From Clostridium yunnanense (lineage in GTDB: Bacteria > Bacillota > Clostridia > Clostridiales > Clostridiaceae), in the NCBI RefSeq assembly GCF_016595795.1, contig NZ_JAENHN010000010.1:496001-560000 (forward strand): a stretch of DNA of 64,000 bases. The letters run 5' to 3'. The notes below the pieces were generated by a model. That model saw only the letters and a program-made list of their open reading frames with translations, was not told the origin of the DNA and did not search any database. The position numbers were made by a program, and so were the translations under genes. The number at the start of each line of letters is the position of its first letter. Position 1 is the stretch's first letter. Of the stretch, positions 27,282-35,764 are shown piece by piece.

Positions 27282-29261
27282 ATGGAAAAGATAAAAAGAA
27301 AGGTTATTGGTGAGCCCTTAAAATCATCACAAATTAAACATGAAAAGTTTAGCATTTTTAGAGGTCTTCCAATACTGTCATCTGATGCGATTTCATCAGT
27401 AGCATATGCTTGTGAAGAAATACTTATAGTGCTTATTCCAGTAATGGGAATACTATCATACAAGTACTTAATATATGTTACAGCTGCAATCATTGCATTA
27501 TTGTGTATTTTGATTTTTTCTTATAGACAAACTATCGATAGTTACCCTAAAGGTGGGGGTTCATATATAGTTTCGAGAGAAAACTTGGGTGTAACACCAA
27601 GCTTACTAGCAGGTGCATCACTAACTACAGATTATATATTAACTGTAGCTGTAAGTTCCACTGCTGGTGTTGCTGCTATAACTTCAGCATTTCCGGCACT
27701 TTTAGAGTTTAGAGTTCCATTAACCTTACTTATAATAACTATAATGACCATAGGTAATTTAAGAGGTGTTAGGGAATCAGCTAAGTTATTTAGTGTACCT
27801 ACATATTTCTTCTTATTCATTACATTATTAATGATAGCAGTAGGAATCGGTAAATACCTTATATATGGATATGTTCCAGTTGAGACAGCTCAAATTGTTC
27901 AAATGGAAAATACAATTGGGGATATGACCTTATTCTTGTTCTTAAGAGCTTTTGCTGCAGGGTGTACAGCTCTTACAGGTATAGAAGCTGTTAGTGATGG
28001 AGTTGCTAACTTTAAATCTCCTGCAACTAAGAATGCGAAAAACGTACTAAGTTTATTGTTCTTAATAGTTGTAATTATATTTGGTGGAGTATCATACCTT
28101 TCAACAATCTATCATACAACAGCAGGAGGAGATAGGACAGTTATATCCCAGATTGCTGGACAAGTTTTTGGACAAAATAGCTTATTGTTCTTCGTAATGC
28201 AATTTGCTACTACTTTAATACTAATTATGGCTGCAAATACAGCTTTCTCAGATTTTCCGTTATTGCTTTCTTTTATAGCAAAAGATGGATTTGCGCCAAG
28301 ACAGTTTGCTAAAAGAGGAGATAGATTAAGTTTCTCCAATGGTATAATATTACTTGCAGTTGCTGCAGCTATATTAGTTATCGTGTTTAAAGGTGAAAAT
28401 CACTTAATGTTACCACTATATGCAATTGGTGTATTTATATCCTTTACTTTATCCCAAAGTGGTATGGTAATGAGATGGATTAGAACAAAAGCACCAGGTT
28501 GGAAGCACAAAGCGTTTATAAATGGGTTAGGAGCTACAATTACATTTATAACTTTGATAGTTATATCAATAGTTAAGTTTAAGCATGGAGCATGGGTAGT
28601 TATAATACTTATACCAGCATTAATGCTTCTTATGAAGAGAATAAGAAGACATTATGCAAAGGTTGCTAGACAATTAAGCTTAGACAATAACTACTTCCCA
28701 GTATTTAATAGTAATGCTGCTAAAAGATTTATAGTTCCTGTGGGAGCTTTAAATGAGGCTGTTGTAAAAACAATAAACTATGCAAAATGTTTATCTGATG
28801 ATATAACTGCTTTCCATGCATCAACGGATGAAGAGGAAACAGCAAAGCTTAAAGAAAAGTGGGATAAATATGAAATGGGAATTCCTCTTATAGTAAGAGA
28901 AGTTGATTATAGAGAAGTCGTTAATCCGTTGGTAGATTTCATAGAAAATGGTGACTTTAGGGAAAGTAAAAAAGATATGGTTACAGTCGTTATCCCTCAG
29001 TTTAATGCAGAAAAATGGTGGGGAAATGCACTTCATAACCAAACTGCAATGTTCTTAAGAAGTACATTACTTAAGAGAAGAAACATAGCTGTTATATCTG
29101 TTCCATTTATTATAGAAAATGATTATGATACACAAAACATGGAAAAGGTATTAGAAGAATATACCGATAAAGAGTGTTTCAAGTGTAAAGATACAGGAAA
29201 AGCTCAAGAAAAAAAGTGTGAAAGTGAAAAAACTGAGCAAGCTGATAAGAATAGTAATTAA
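27282..29261 (+). CDS. KimA-like APC-superfamily potassium importer
   Basis: A 659-residue permease with about 12 membrane segments in the first ~440 residues, then a ~210-residue cytoplasmic C-terminal domain. Features are SSDAISSVAYACEEIL at the first helix, PKGGGSYIVSRENLG, and SLTTDYILTVAVSSTAG. Length and layout fit B. subtilis KimA (formerly YdaO), a high-affinity K+/H+ symporter of the APC fold inhibited by c-di-AMP. Many databases call it an amino acid permease, and substrate remains inferred. The extreme C-terminus is Lys/Glu-rich. ATG start after GGGAGAGG. Monocistronic. Confidence 0.85.
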   Translation: MEKIKRKVIGEPLKSSQIKHEKFSIFRGLPILSSDAISSVAYACEEILIVLIPVMGILSYKYLIYVTAAIIALLCILIFSYRQTIDSYPKGGGSYIVSRENLGVTPSLLAGASLTTDYILTVAVSSTAGVAAITSAFPALLEFRVPLTLLIITIMTIGNLRGVRESAKLFSVPTYFFLFITLLMIAVGIGKYLIYGYVPVETAQIVQMENTIGDMTLFLFLRAFAAGCTALTGIEAVSDGVANFKSPATKNAKNVLSLLFLIVVIIFGGVSYLSTIYHTTAGGDRTVISQIAGQVFGQNSLLFFVMQFATTLILIMAANTAFSDFPLLLSFIAKDGFAPRQFAKRGDRLSFSNGIILLAVAAAILVIVFKGENHLMLPLYAIGVFISFTLSQSGMVMRWIRTKAPGWKHKAFINGLGATITFITLIVISIVKFKHGAWVVIILIPALMLLMKRIRRHYAKVARQLSLDNNYFPVFNSNAAKRFIVPVGALNEAVVKTINYAKCLSDDITAFHASTDEEETAKLKEKWDKYEMGIPLIVREVDYREVVNPLVDFIENGDFRESKKDMVTVVIPQFNAEKWWGNALHNQTAMFLRSTLLKRRNIAVISVPFIIENDYDTQNMEKVLEEYTDKECFKCKDTGKAQEKKCESEKTEQADKNSN

Positions 29262-29300
29262 TGTAATTAATAGAAAAAAGAGAAAAGTGATAAAAAATAG

Positions 29301-29353
29301 AGATAATAGGAGAAAATCGCAGTTAAGGTCTGGTGTGGTTGCTCCTATTATCC
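29301..29353 (+). terminator. Long-loop hairpin after kimA-like gene
   Basis: An 11 bp perfect stem GATAATAGGAG/CTCCTATTATC encloses a ~30 nt loop. No strong T run follows, so it may be a weak terminator or an mRNA 3'-end structure. Confidence 0.5.
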
Positions 29354-29364
29354 TAATTTGATAT

Positions 29365-29392
29365 TTGAACATATAGACTTTTCTTGTATAAT
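29365..29392 (+). promoter_or_regulatory. Promoter of the S-box leader
   Basis: TTGAAC (29365-29370), 16 bp spacer, TATAAT (29387-29392), about 25 bp before the riboswitch. Confidence 0.6.
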
Positions 29393-29417
29393 TATAGCAA
29401 ACATAATTGAATATTTA

Positions 29418-29577
29418 GGTCTTTTATCAAGAACGGTGGAGGGACTGGCCCTTTGAAGCCTGGCAACAGCTAGCAGTCATTAGCTAGAATTGTGCTAAAT
29501 CCTGCAGGATTATATTCCTGAGAGATAATGGATATATGCTAAACACATTGAAATTGTATATTTGCAATGTTTTTTAA
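29418..29577 (+). promoter_or_regulatory. SAM-I (S-box) riboswitch with terminator
   Basis: The aptamer carries the S-box core: TTATCAAGAAC, GGTGGAGGGACTGGCCC, TTGAAGCCTGGCAAC, and the closing GAGAGATAATG. P1 pairs TTATC with GATAA (to ~29532). Immediately after comes the intrinsic terminator ACATTG...CAATGT TTTTTT (29545-29577). In the family, S-adenosylmethionine binding favours the terminator and turns off methionine synthesis genes. The downstream genes here, metA and hom, fit that control. Confidence 0.95.
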
Positions 29578-29625
29578 GCTATTTCTCTATCTCTATAGAA
29601 AAATAGCTTTTATTTTCTATAGAGA
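29576..29625 (+). terminator. Overlapping alternative hairpins downstream of the S-box
   Basis: Two mutually exclusive stems share bases: AAGCTATTT...AAATAGCTT (T-tailed), and CTATCTCTATAGAAAA with TTCTATAGAGATAG. The arrangement resembles a terminator and antiterminator, giving a second decision point after the SAM-I terminator. Confidence 0.55.
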
Positions 29626-29639
29626 TAGTTTTATAGATT

Positions 29640-29730
29640 TATACTAGTTCGAATCAAAATCCGTTTTTAAAATTTTCACAGCTTTTGGTGAGAGAATTTA
29701 AAAATATATTTTATTACGAAATGGTACATC
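29640..29730 (-). repeat. Family B palindromic repeat, copy B6
   Basis: Left arm diverged (ACTAGTTCGAA); right arm TTACGAAATGGTACATC. In the inner hairpin TTTTCAC pairs with GTGAGAG through G-U wobbles, so changes in the left arm keep pairing in RNA. It sits inside the metA leader. Confidence 0.72.
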
Positions 29731-29755
29731 TATAAAGAGGATTATTTTAGGATAG

Positions 29756-29802
29756 AAGACTACCTGTGATTTTTTAAAATCATACTAGGTGGTCTTTTAT
29801 TA
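29756..29802 (+). terminator. Hairpin in the metA leader
   Basis: AAGACTACCT pairs with AGGTGGTCTT and GTGATTTT with AAAATCAT, followed by TTATTATTTTT. It is the last of several hairpins between the S-box and metA. Confidence 0.6.
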
Positions 29803-29862
29803 TTTTTAAAATCCATAATAGAGATTTTATATAGATTTTAAATTTGGGGAGGTAAGCTAGGT

Positions 29863-30726
29863 ATGACTATATACTGTAAAGGGAAATTAGTGGGAGCAGA
29901 TTTAATAAAATATAATAAAAATATTGTAATAGATAGAGTTGAAAAGAACTTACCTAAAATAGGAATTCTAAATTTAATGCCAAATAAGTATGAAACAGAA
30001 AGGCAGCTTTTAGAATTGCTATCTAGAACTTCTTTAAATATGGAGGTTAAGTTTATAAGGCTTGTGACCCATGAATGCAAGTCTGTTCCAAAAGAATACT
30101 TAATTGAAAATTACGAAGCTTTTAATGATATTAAGGATGAATTGGATTGCTTAATTGTAACAGGGGCGCCGGTAGAAAAATTGGATTTCGAAGATGTATC
30201 TTATATAGATGAATTAAATGAAGTTTTGAGCTTTGCTAAGGATAATAATAAAAAGTCTATATTTATATGTTGGGGAGCTCAAGCTGCATTAAATCATTAT
30301 CATGGAATACGTAAAGAACTTTGTGATAAGAAGATTTTTGGAATATTTGACCATAATAAAGTGGAAAATCACTGGATTTTAGAAGGTATAAGTAATGATC
30401 TTTTTGCTCCTCATTCTAGACATACAAAATTAGTAAGTGCAGATGTAACTGCTTGTAAGGATTTAAAGGTTATAGCAAAATCAGATGAGGCAGGAGAGTA
30501 TGTAATAATTGATGACAATTCTTTGTATATACTAGGTCATTGTGAGTATCATAAGGAAACTTTAAAAAATGAGTATTTTAGAGATTTGAATAAGGGATTA
30601 CCTATAAATATACCAAAAAATTATTTTGTAAAGAATGATCCGAGTGATGACATAATTGAAAGCTGGAAAGAAGATGGAATAAGGTTATATGATAACTGGC
30701 TTAAAAGTTTTATAGTAGGATTTTAA
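29863..30726 (+). CDS. metA: Homoserine O-acetyltransferase, MetA type
   Basis: Acylates homoserine in methionine synthesis. It has 287 residues, slightly shorter than the usual ~300, and uses the glutamine-amidotransferase-like fold. Nucleophile C136 is in FICWGAQAAL; H226 and E228 are in GHCEYH; substrate-site HSRHT is at 184-188. Residue E105 (GAPVEKLDFEDV) is at the position where Glu gives acetyl-CoA and Gly gives succinyl-CoA preference in this family, so acetyl transfer is predicted despite the common name succinyltransferase. ATG at 29863 after GGGGAGG. Controlled by the upstream SAM-I riboswitch and followed closely by hom. Confidence 0.93.
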   Translation: MTIYCKGKLVGADLIKYNKNIVIDRVEKNLPKIGILNLMPNKYETERQLLELLSRTSLNMEVKFIRLVTHECKSVPKEYLIENYEAFNDIKDELDCLIVTGAPVEKLDFEDVSYIDELNEVLSFAKDNNKKSIFICWGAQAALNHYHGIRKELCDKKIFGIFDHNKVENHWILEGISNDLFAPHSRHTKLVSADVTACKDLKVIAKSDEAGEYVIIDDNSLYILGHCEYHKETLKNEYFRDLNKGLPINIPKNYFVKNDPSDDIIESWKEDGIRLYDNWLKSFIVGF

Positions 30727-30743
30727 TGAAAGAGGAGGCTTAT

Positions 30744-31967
30744 ATGAAAAAGATAGCGGTATTAGGTTACGGTGTGGTTGGAACAGGACTTATAGAACTA
30801 ATAGAAAAAAACAAAAATAAAGATGGAGAAGCTGAAGTTCAGGTTGAGACAATATTAGTAAAACATAAAGAAAAGCATCTTAATAAAAAATTAGGTGATA
30901 AGATAACAGATAGTATTGAGGACGTTTTTTCTAAGGAGTGGGATATACTAGTTGAGGTTATTGGGGGGATAAATCCTGCCTACCGATATGTAAAGAAAGC
31001 TTTAGAACTTGGAAAGCATGTGGTCACTGCTAACAAGGATTTGATTGCAGAGTACGGTGATGAGCTATTTGAGTTAGCAAAAGGTAACAGAGTTTCATTA
31101 AAGTTTGAAGCTTCAGTTGCAGGAGGAATACCAATCATAAAACCGCTTACTGAATCCTTAAGTGGAAATGATATAAGAAGTGTAAAAGGTATAATAAATG
31201 GAACTACTAATTTTATACTTTCTAAGATGTATGAAGAAGGCGTTGAATACGAAGAAGCACTTAGAGAAGCACAAGTTCTAGGCTTTGCTGAAGCAAATCC
31301 GGATTCAGATGTATTAGGGTACGATGCTGCTAGAAAACTTGCTATCCTATCGACTTTAGCTTTTAAGAAGAGAGTTTTTTGGAAGGATATAGAGGTAGAA
31401 GGTATAACATCTATAGATAGTAAGGACTTTGCATATGCAAAGAGAGCAAACTGTAAGATAAAGTTATTATCATATAGTAAGAAAGAAGAAAATAAAGTTT
31501 TTGCTTCTGTAAAACCAGTTTTAATAGATAGTGAATCTGACTTTTACAGAGTAAACAATGAAGTTAATTCAGTTATTGTTAGTGGAGATGCTGTTGGTGA
31601 ATTAGTTTTTAAAGGAAGTGGAGCAGGTATGCTTCCTACAGCTTCAGCTGTATATGGAGATATTATTGATCTAGCTTTAAACAAAAATAGTATTGTTATA
31701 AACAGCTTCTCAGAAGATAAGGTTAATATAGAGTCGAGTTTAAAAGAAAAAGTTCAAAGTCTTATTAGAATTCATACAGATAATAAGGAAAATCTTATTA
31801 AAGAATTGAATGTTAGATTTTTGGCCTCTGAGTTTATTGATATATTTGATAATGAGATAGGTTTGTTAGTTAATGGATACACAGAAGGCGAGATAGAAGA
31901 CGGTTTGATTTTAATAAAGAATCTATCCTATGTAAACAATGTAAAAAGAATACTTAAAGTGAGCTAG
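30744..31967 (+). CDS. hom: Homoserine dehydrogenase
   Basis: Reduces aspartate semialdehyde to homoserine with NAD(P)H, feeding MetA encoded just upstream and also threonine synthesis. The protein has 407 residues: an N-terminal Rossmann motif AVLGYGVVGTGL, catalytic and substrate region VTANKDLIAEYGDEL, GIINGTTNFILSKM and ADPxxDVxGxD-type AEANPDSDVLGYDAARK, and an ACT-like C-terminal tail (~340-407), usually for threonine feedback. The ATG at 30744 with GAGGAGG at 30732-30738 is preferred over the ATG at 30726, which overlaps the metA stop. It shares the S-box transcript and ends in a strong terminator. Confidence 0.95.
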   Translation: MKKIAVLGYGVVGTGLIELIEKNKNKDGEAEVQVETILVKHKEKHLNKKLGDKITDSIEDVFSKEWDILVEVIGGINPAYRYVKKALELGKHVVTANKDLIAEYGDELFELAKGNRVSLKFEASVAGGIPIIKPLTESLSGNDIRSVKGIINGTTNFILSKMYEEGVEYEEALREAQVLGFAEANPDSDVLGYDAARKLAILSTLAFKKRVFWKDIEVEGITSIDSKDFAYAKRANCKIKLLSYSKKEENKVFASVKPVLIDSESDFYRVNNEVNSVIVSGDAVGELVFKGSGAGMLPTASAVYGDIIDLALNKNSIVINSFSEDKVNIESSLKEKVQSLIRIHTDNKENLIKELNVRFLASEFIDIFDNEIGLLVNGYTEGEIEDGLILIKNLSYVNNVKRILKVS

Positions 31968-31970
31968 CGG

Positions 31971-32002
31971 AAAGTCAACTGAATAAAGTTGACTTTTTTT
32001 TC
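31971..32002 (+). terminator. Intrinsic terminator of metA-hom
   Basis: Stem AAAGTCAACT/AGTTGACTTT with a short loop and T8. Confidence 0.92.
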
Positions 32003-32171
32003 TTTACAAAAATATAAAATATTTAAATTTACTAATGATTTTCTAGTTTAAATATATTGAAAAAGCACTGCAAATCTAAAAAAAGTAGCATTGTAAATAA
32101 CTGACATAATTCTATAATTTAAGAGTGAAATACATCTTAGAAGGTTATTTAAAAAAGAGATGGAGGTTTTT

Positions 32172-33980
32172 ATGGTTAATATAGAAAATAAAGCTGATTT
32201 ATTAAGACTTACAGAAGAGTTTTTACATCCCATGATGAATAAGTTTTCTGAAGGTAAAGCATATTTGAATTTTGGAGTTACAGAAGCTCACTATGGCAAA
32301 AAAGTAGCCGGCTTTGAAGCTTTTTCGAGACCTTTATGGGCAGTGTTCTTTAGTTTGGCAAGTGGAAAGGAATTAAAAGAGCTAGACTATTTTGTTGAAG
32401 GAATTAAAAATGGTACTAATCCTAATCATGAAGAATATTGGGGTGAAGTTAAAGATTATTCTCAGAAGTTGGTTGAAATGGCCGTTTATGGGGTAGGGCT
32501 AATAATGGCTGGTGATAAATTATTAGCGCGTTTTAATGAAGAAGAGAAGGCGAATTTTTTAAATTGGCTTAGTATAGAGATTCAGAGAGAAGTTCCTGAT
32601 AACAATTGGCATTTTTTTAGAATACTTGTTTCTATAGGGCTTAAGAAAGTAGGATGGAGCTATAATAAAAAGATTTTAGAAGATAGTTTAGAACGAATAG
32701 AAGAATTTTATATAGGTGATGGTTGGTATTCAGATGGAATAACTAATCAAAGGGATTATTATATCTCCTTTGCAATGCATTTTTATGGGCTTATATATGC
32801 AAAGTCTATGAAGAATGAAGATTCTGAGAGAGCTAAAATATTTAAGCGAAGAGCATATATTTTTGCCAAAGACTTTATTTACTGGTTTGATAAAGAAGGA
32901 AAGGCACTTCCTTTTGGAAGAAGCTTAACTTATAGATTTGCACAGTGTGCTTTTTGGAGTGCCATGGTTTATGCAGATTTAAGGCCTTATTCATTAGGTG
33001 TAATGAAGGGGATAATACTAAGACATTTAAGATGGTGGACAAAACAGCCTATACTTTCAGATGAAGGGTTACTAACCATTGGATATGGATATGGAAATAT
33101 ATCTATGGCTGAGGAGTATAATGCACCAGGATCTCCTTACTGGGCTTTTAAGAGTTTTTTGATTTTAGCGTTAAAAGAAGATGATGAATTTTGGACAGTG
33201 AAAGAAGAGCATTTGCCGAGACTTGATAAAGTACATTCTATTAAACCTGCATATATGATATTAAACCATGATGAAGGCTCAAAACACGTATTCTGCCTAA
33301 CTTCAGGACAATATGCAGACTTTGAACCAAACTATACTCAGGAAAAATACACAAAGTTTGCATATTCCAATCATTTTGGGTTTAATATTTCAAAAGATAA
33401 TTATAGCATTGAAAAGTTTGCATTTGATTCTACCTTAGCCTTAAGTGAAAGAGATAATTATTATAGAACTAGGCGTAGGTGTGATCAGGTTAAAACAGAA
33501 GGGAATACTATCTTTTCAGAGTGGTGTCCTTGGAAAAATGTTAAGATAAAAACCTGGCTAATTGCTTTAGGTCAGTGGCATGTAAGAATTCATAAAGTTA
33601 ATACAGAAAGAAAACTTGATATTGTTGAAGGCGGCTTTTCGGTTATAGCTTCAGAAGTACAAGATCGCTGCAAAGAGAGAACTTACGTTATTTGTAATGG
33701 GGATAATGGAGTATCAGCATTAGTGGATTTGCTTAACAATAGAGATGTTTTAAGTAAATACACTCCTCCGAATTCAAATATATTATATCCAAGCAAGATG
33801 AAGATTCCGGGATTATATACAACTGTAGAGGAAGGTGAGTACATTTTTGGCTCAGCGGTGCTCGCACATCCGGATGAAGATACTTTCCAAGAGTTGTGGA
33901 AAGATATACCTTCCTTATCAATTAATAAAGATATTGCGGAAGTGTTTTACAATGATTCAGTTACTAGTATAAAATTATAA
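32172..33980 (+). CDS. DUF2264 domain protein
   Basis: A 602-residue soluble protein. The N-terminal ~350 residues look like an alpha/alpha-barrel (repeated helical pairs; EAFSRPLWAVFFSLASG, DNNWHFFRILVSIGL, DGWYSDGITNQRDYYISFAMHFYGLIYA). The C-terminal half is beta-rich. It fits the DUF2264 family, which has been linked to carbohydrate-active enzymes such as polysaccharide lyases or unsaturated glucuronyl hydrolase-like folds; no activity can be assigned here. No signal peptide, so intracellular. ATG at 32172 after ATGGAGG. It stands alone, without sugar-transport genes beside it. Confidence 0.85.
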   Translation: MVNIENKADLLRLTEEFLHPMMNKFSEGKAYLNFGVTEAHYGKKVAGFEAFSRPLWAVFFSLASGKELKELDYFVEGIKNGTNPNHEEYWGEVKDYSQKLVEMAVYGVGLIMAGDKLLARFNEEEKANFLNWLSIEIQREVPDNNWHFFRILVSIGLKKVGWSYNKKILEDSLERIEEFYIGDGWYSDGITNQRDYYISFAMHFYGLIYAKSMKNEDSERAKIFKRRAYIFAKDFIYWFDKEGKALPFGRSLTYRFAQCAFWSAMVYADLRPYSLGVMKGIILRHLRWWTKQPILSDEGLLTIGYGYGNISMAEEYNAPGSPYWAFKSFLILALKEDDEFWTVKEEHLPRLDKVHSIKPAYMILNHDEGSKHVFCLTSGQYADFEPNYTQEKYTKFAYSNHFGFNISKDNYSIEKFAFDSTLALSERDNYYRTRRRCDQVKTEGNTIFSEWCPWKNVKIKTWLIALGQWHVRIHKVNTERKLDIVEGGFSVIASEVQDRCKERTYVICNGDNGVSALVDLLNNRDVLSKYTPPNSNILYPSKMKIPGLYTTVEEGEYIFGSAVLAHPDEDTFQELWKDIPSLSINKDIAEVFYNDSVTSIKL

Positions 33981-33985
33981 GAAAA

Positions 33986-34015
33986 TTGAAATACAATGAT
34001 AAATGGTGTTATAAT
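33986..34015 (+). promoter_or_regulatory. Sigma-A promoter of the TtcA-like gene
   Basis: TTGAAA (33986-33991), 18 bp spacer, TATAAT (34010-34015). The -10 box is the left end of a perfect palindrome that runs to 34035. Confidence 0.7.
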
Positions 34016-34035
34016 ATTTTGTACAAAATATTATA
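34010..34035. promoter_or_regulatory. 26-bp perfect palindrome over the -10 box, candidate operator
   Basis: TATAATATTTTGT at 34010-34022 is followed directly by its exact reverse complement at 34023-34035. It covers the -10 element and the likely transcription start and ends just before the GAGGTG ribosome site (34038-34043). A dimeric repressor site or a 5'-terminal mRNA hairpin would both fit. Confidence 0.6.
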
Positions 34036-34048
34036 ATGAGGTGAACAT

Positions 34049-34954
34049 ATGAGCGGTATAGCTGGAAATGGATGCGAGATAGTTGTTCCATTTAATGAAC
34101 GAAAGTCACTTGATGAGATAGAAAGAAGTCTTAGAAAGACTTATAAGAAAAATATATGGTCAAAGTTTGTAAGAGCAATTAAAGATTTTAAGATGATAGA
34201 AGAAGGAGATAAGATAGCAGTAGCTATATCAGGCGGTAAGGATTCTATGCTTATGGCTAAGCTTTTTCAAGAGCTTAAAAGACACGGACAGATGAATTTT
34301 GAGTTAGAATTTATTGTTATGGATCCCGGATATCACCCTCAAATAAAAGAACTGCTTATAAGTAACTGTGAACATCTTAATATACCAATATCGATTTTTG
34401 AGTCAGGTATATTTGATATAGTAGATAAGATAGCACAAGATTATCCGTGCTATATGTGTGCGAAAATGAGAAGAGGAGCACTTTACAATAGAGCAAAGCA
34501 ATTAGGCTGCAATAAGCTTGCCTTAGGGCATCATTACAATGATGTAATTGAAACTACAATGTTAAACATACTTTATGGGGCAAGTTTTAAGACTATGCTT
34601 CCAAAGTTAAAGTCTGATAACTTTGAAGGTATGGAGCTTATAAGACCAATGTATTATGTTGAAGAAACATATATAAAGAGATTTACTCAAAATGCTGGAA
34701 TATGGCCACTTAACTGCGCATGTATGGTTGCTGCAAAGAAGGTTGGAAATAAGAGATATGAAATAAAAGAAATGATAGAAAATCTAAAAAAAGATTTCAA
34801 AGATGTAGAAAAATCTATATTTAATGCAGCTAAAAATGTAAATATGAATTCTATAATAGGATGGGAAAAAGATGGTGTAAAGCACTCCTATTTAGATGAG
34901 TATAATGACGACGGCATTGGTGACAGTTCAGCAGATGGTGAAGATGAAGTATAA
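34049..34954 (+). CDS. TtcA-like tRNA thiolation PP-loop ATPase
   Basis: A 301-residue adenylating enzyme. The PP-loop motif is AISGGKDSM; the conserved cysteines are in YPCYMCAKMRRG; LALGHHYNDVIETT is the family signature. A second Cys cluster (LNCACMVAAK) lies near residue 225. TtcA makes 2-thiocytidine at tRNA position 32 and holds an Fe-S cluster on these cysteines, and this protein is most like that group, although related TtuA/CTU1-type enzymes share the core. The C-terminal ~20 residues are acidic. Monocistronic; promoter carries a perfect palindrome. A family-D palindrome follows the stop by 25 bp. Confidence 0.85.
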   Translation: MSGIAGNGCEIVVPFNERKSLDEIERSLRKTYKKNIWSKFVRAIKDFKMIEEGDKIAVAISGGKDSMLMAKLFQELKRHGQMNFELEFIVMDPGYHPQIKELLISNCEHLNIPISIFESGIFDIVDKIAQDYPCYMCAKMRRGALYNRAKQLGCNKLALGHHYNDVIETTMLNILYGASFKTMLPKLKSDNFEGMELIRPMYYVEETYIKRFTQNAGIWPLNCACMVAAKKVGNKRYEIKEMIENLKKDFKDVEKSIFNAAKNVNMNSIIGWEKDGVKHSYLDEYNDDGIGDSSADGEDEV

Positions 34955-34978
34955 ATTAAGTTTTGATATAGGAACTCT

Positions 34979-35083
34979 TTATAGGATTCATAACTCAACT
35001 ATTAATTTATACGTGCCCGATAATCCCCAGAAGCCGGGATTATCGAACAAGTATAAATTAAGTTTCGATATATGAATCCTTTA
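34979..35083 (+). repeat. Family D palindromic repeat, copy D1
   Basis: Nested palindrome: outer GGATTCAT/ATGAATCC, middle TTAATTTATAC/GTATAAATTAA, inner CGATAATCCC/GGGATTATCG. It lies 25 bp after the preceding stop codon. Other copies are at 58231 (inverted) and 59222. Confidence 0.82.
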
Positions 35084-35147
35084 GTAATACAATTATAAGA
35101 TAGTGGGATAATAACCTTTGAAAACATATAGTTTAAGGAGGAATATT

Positions 35148-35282
35148 ATGGCTACTAAAGAGAATAAAGATAAAAGCAAACAAGTGGATGGAAGAATAAG
35201 CATGGAGATTCAATCAGACGTAGTTCATGAGAATACATCTCATACAGACAATCAACCAAAAGCTAAATATCAGAAAAAATAA
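35148..35282 (+). CDS. Small hydrophilic protein (44 aa)
   Basis: ATG at 35148 after a perfect AAGGAGG at 35135-35141; a terminator follows 14 bp after the stop. The product starts MATKENKDKSKQVDGRISME and is rich in Lys, Asp, Asn and Gln, probably disordered, with no hydrophobic segment. Similar in character to the small genes at 1317 and 55527. It is about 480 bp before the germination operon, but a sporulation role is only a guess. Confidence 0.62.
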   Translation: MATKENKDKSKQVDGRISMEIQSDVVHENTSHTDNQPKAKYQKK

Positions 35283-35295
35283 TATATCTTTTAAA

Positions 35296-35327
35296 AGAAG
35301 TCATTTATCAAATGGCTTCTTTTTTTA
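35296..35327 (+). terminator. Intrinsic terminator
   Basis: Stem AGAAGTCATTT/AAATGGCTTCT with an ATC loop and T7. Confidence 0.9.
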
Positions 35328-35404
35328 TTCTTTAGGAATTTATAACTCAATTATAAATGTGAATAAATACAAGCAGCCACTTAAAACATAATGTGATCTA
35401 AAGA

Positions 35405-35490
35405 ATAATATGTAGCCTGTCAAATTTTCCTCCTATACATTGGGAAAGTCATATGCGTTAAAAAAAGCTCTCTTCAGCACCTTTTTTACC
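35405..35490 (+). repeat. Diverged two-hairpin module (family C)
   Basis: Matches the inner module of the long family-A copies: GCCTGTCAAATTTTC, CATATGCGTTAAAAAAAG, then CTTCAGCACC and T6. No family-A arms surround it. Confidence 0.5.
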
Positions 35491-35645
35491 AAAATTGGCC
35501 TTGAATAACCAATATCCTTATTGGATATAATTACAATTGTACATTTTATGGTTAAATGCACTTTTGCTCTACGAAGTTTTATATTAATGGATAGTTCGGA
35601 TATTTTAAAATCATAAAGATTGGGTATTTATCCATATGAGAAGAT

Positions 35646-35717
35646 AAACTACTTCAGTCATTAGACTCTAAGTAAAGATTTCTATGAACCTACGAATCTT
35701 TATTTGGATGGATTTTA
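35646..35717 (-). repeat. Family E repeat, copy E1
   Basis: Hairpin AGTAAAGATT...AATCTTTATT with flanks matching, in reverse, the copy at 60574-60646 (shared GAAGTAGT.TATC and TCCAAATAAAGATTCGTAG). It lies just before the ger operon. Confidence 0.65.
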
Positions 35718-35764
35718 ATATGAAGTAATATTTCTATAGAGATACTATTAGGAGATGCATATAA

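Noticed and set aside
35721-35747. A sigma-G promoter for the ger operon
   Set aside because: TGAAGTA and GATACTA are present, but the spacing is too short and the start would fall in the ribosome site.
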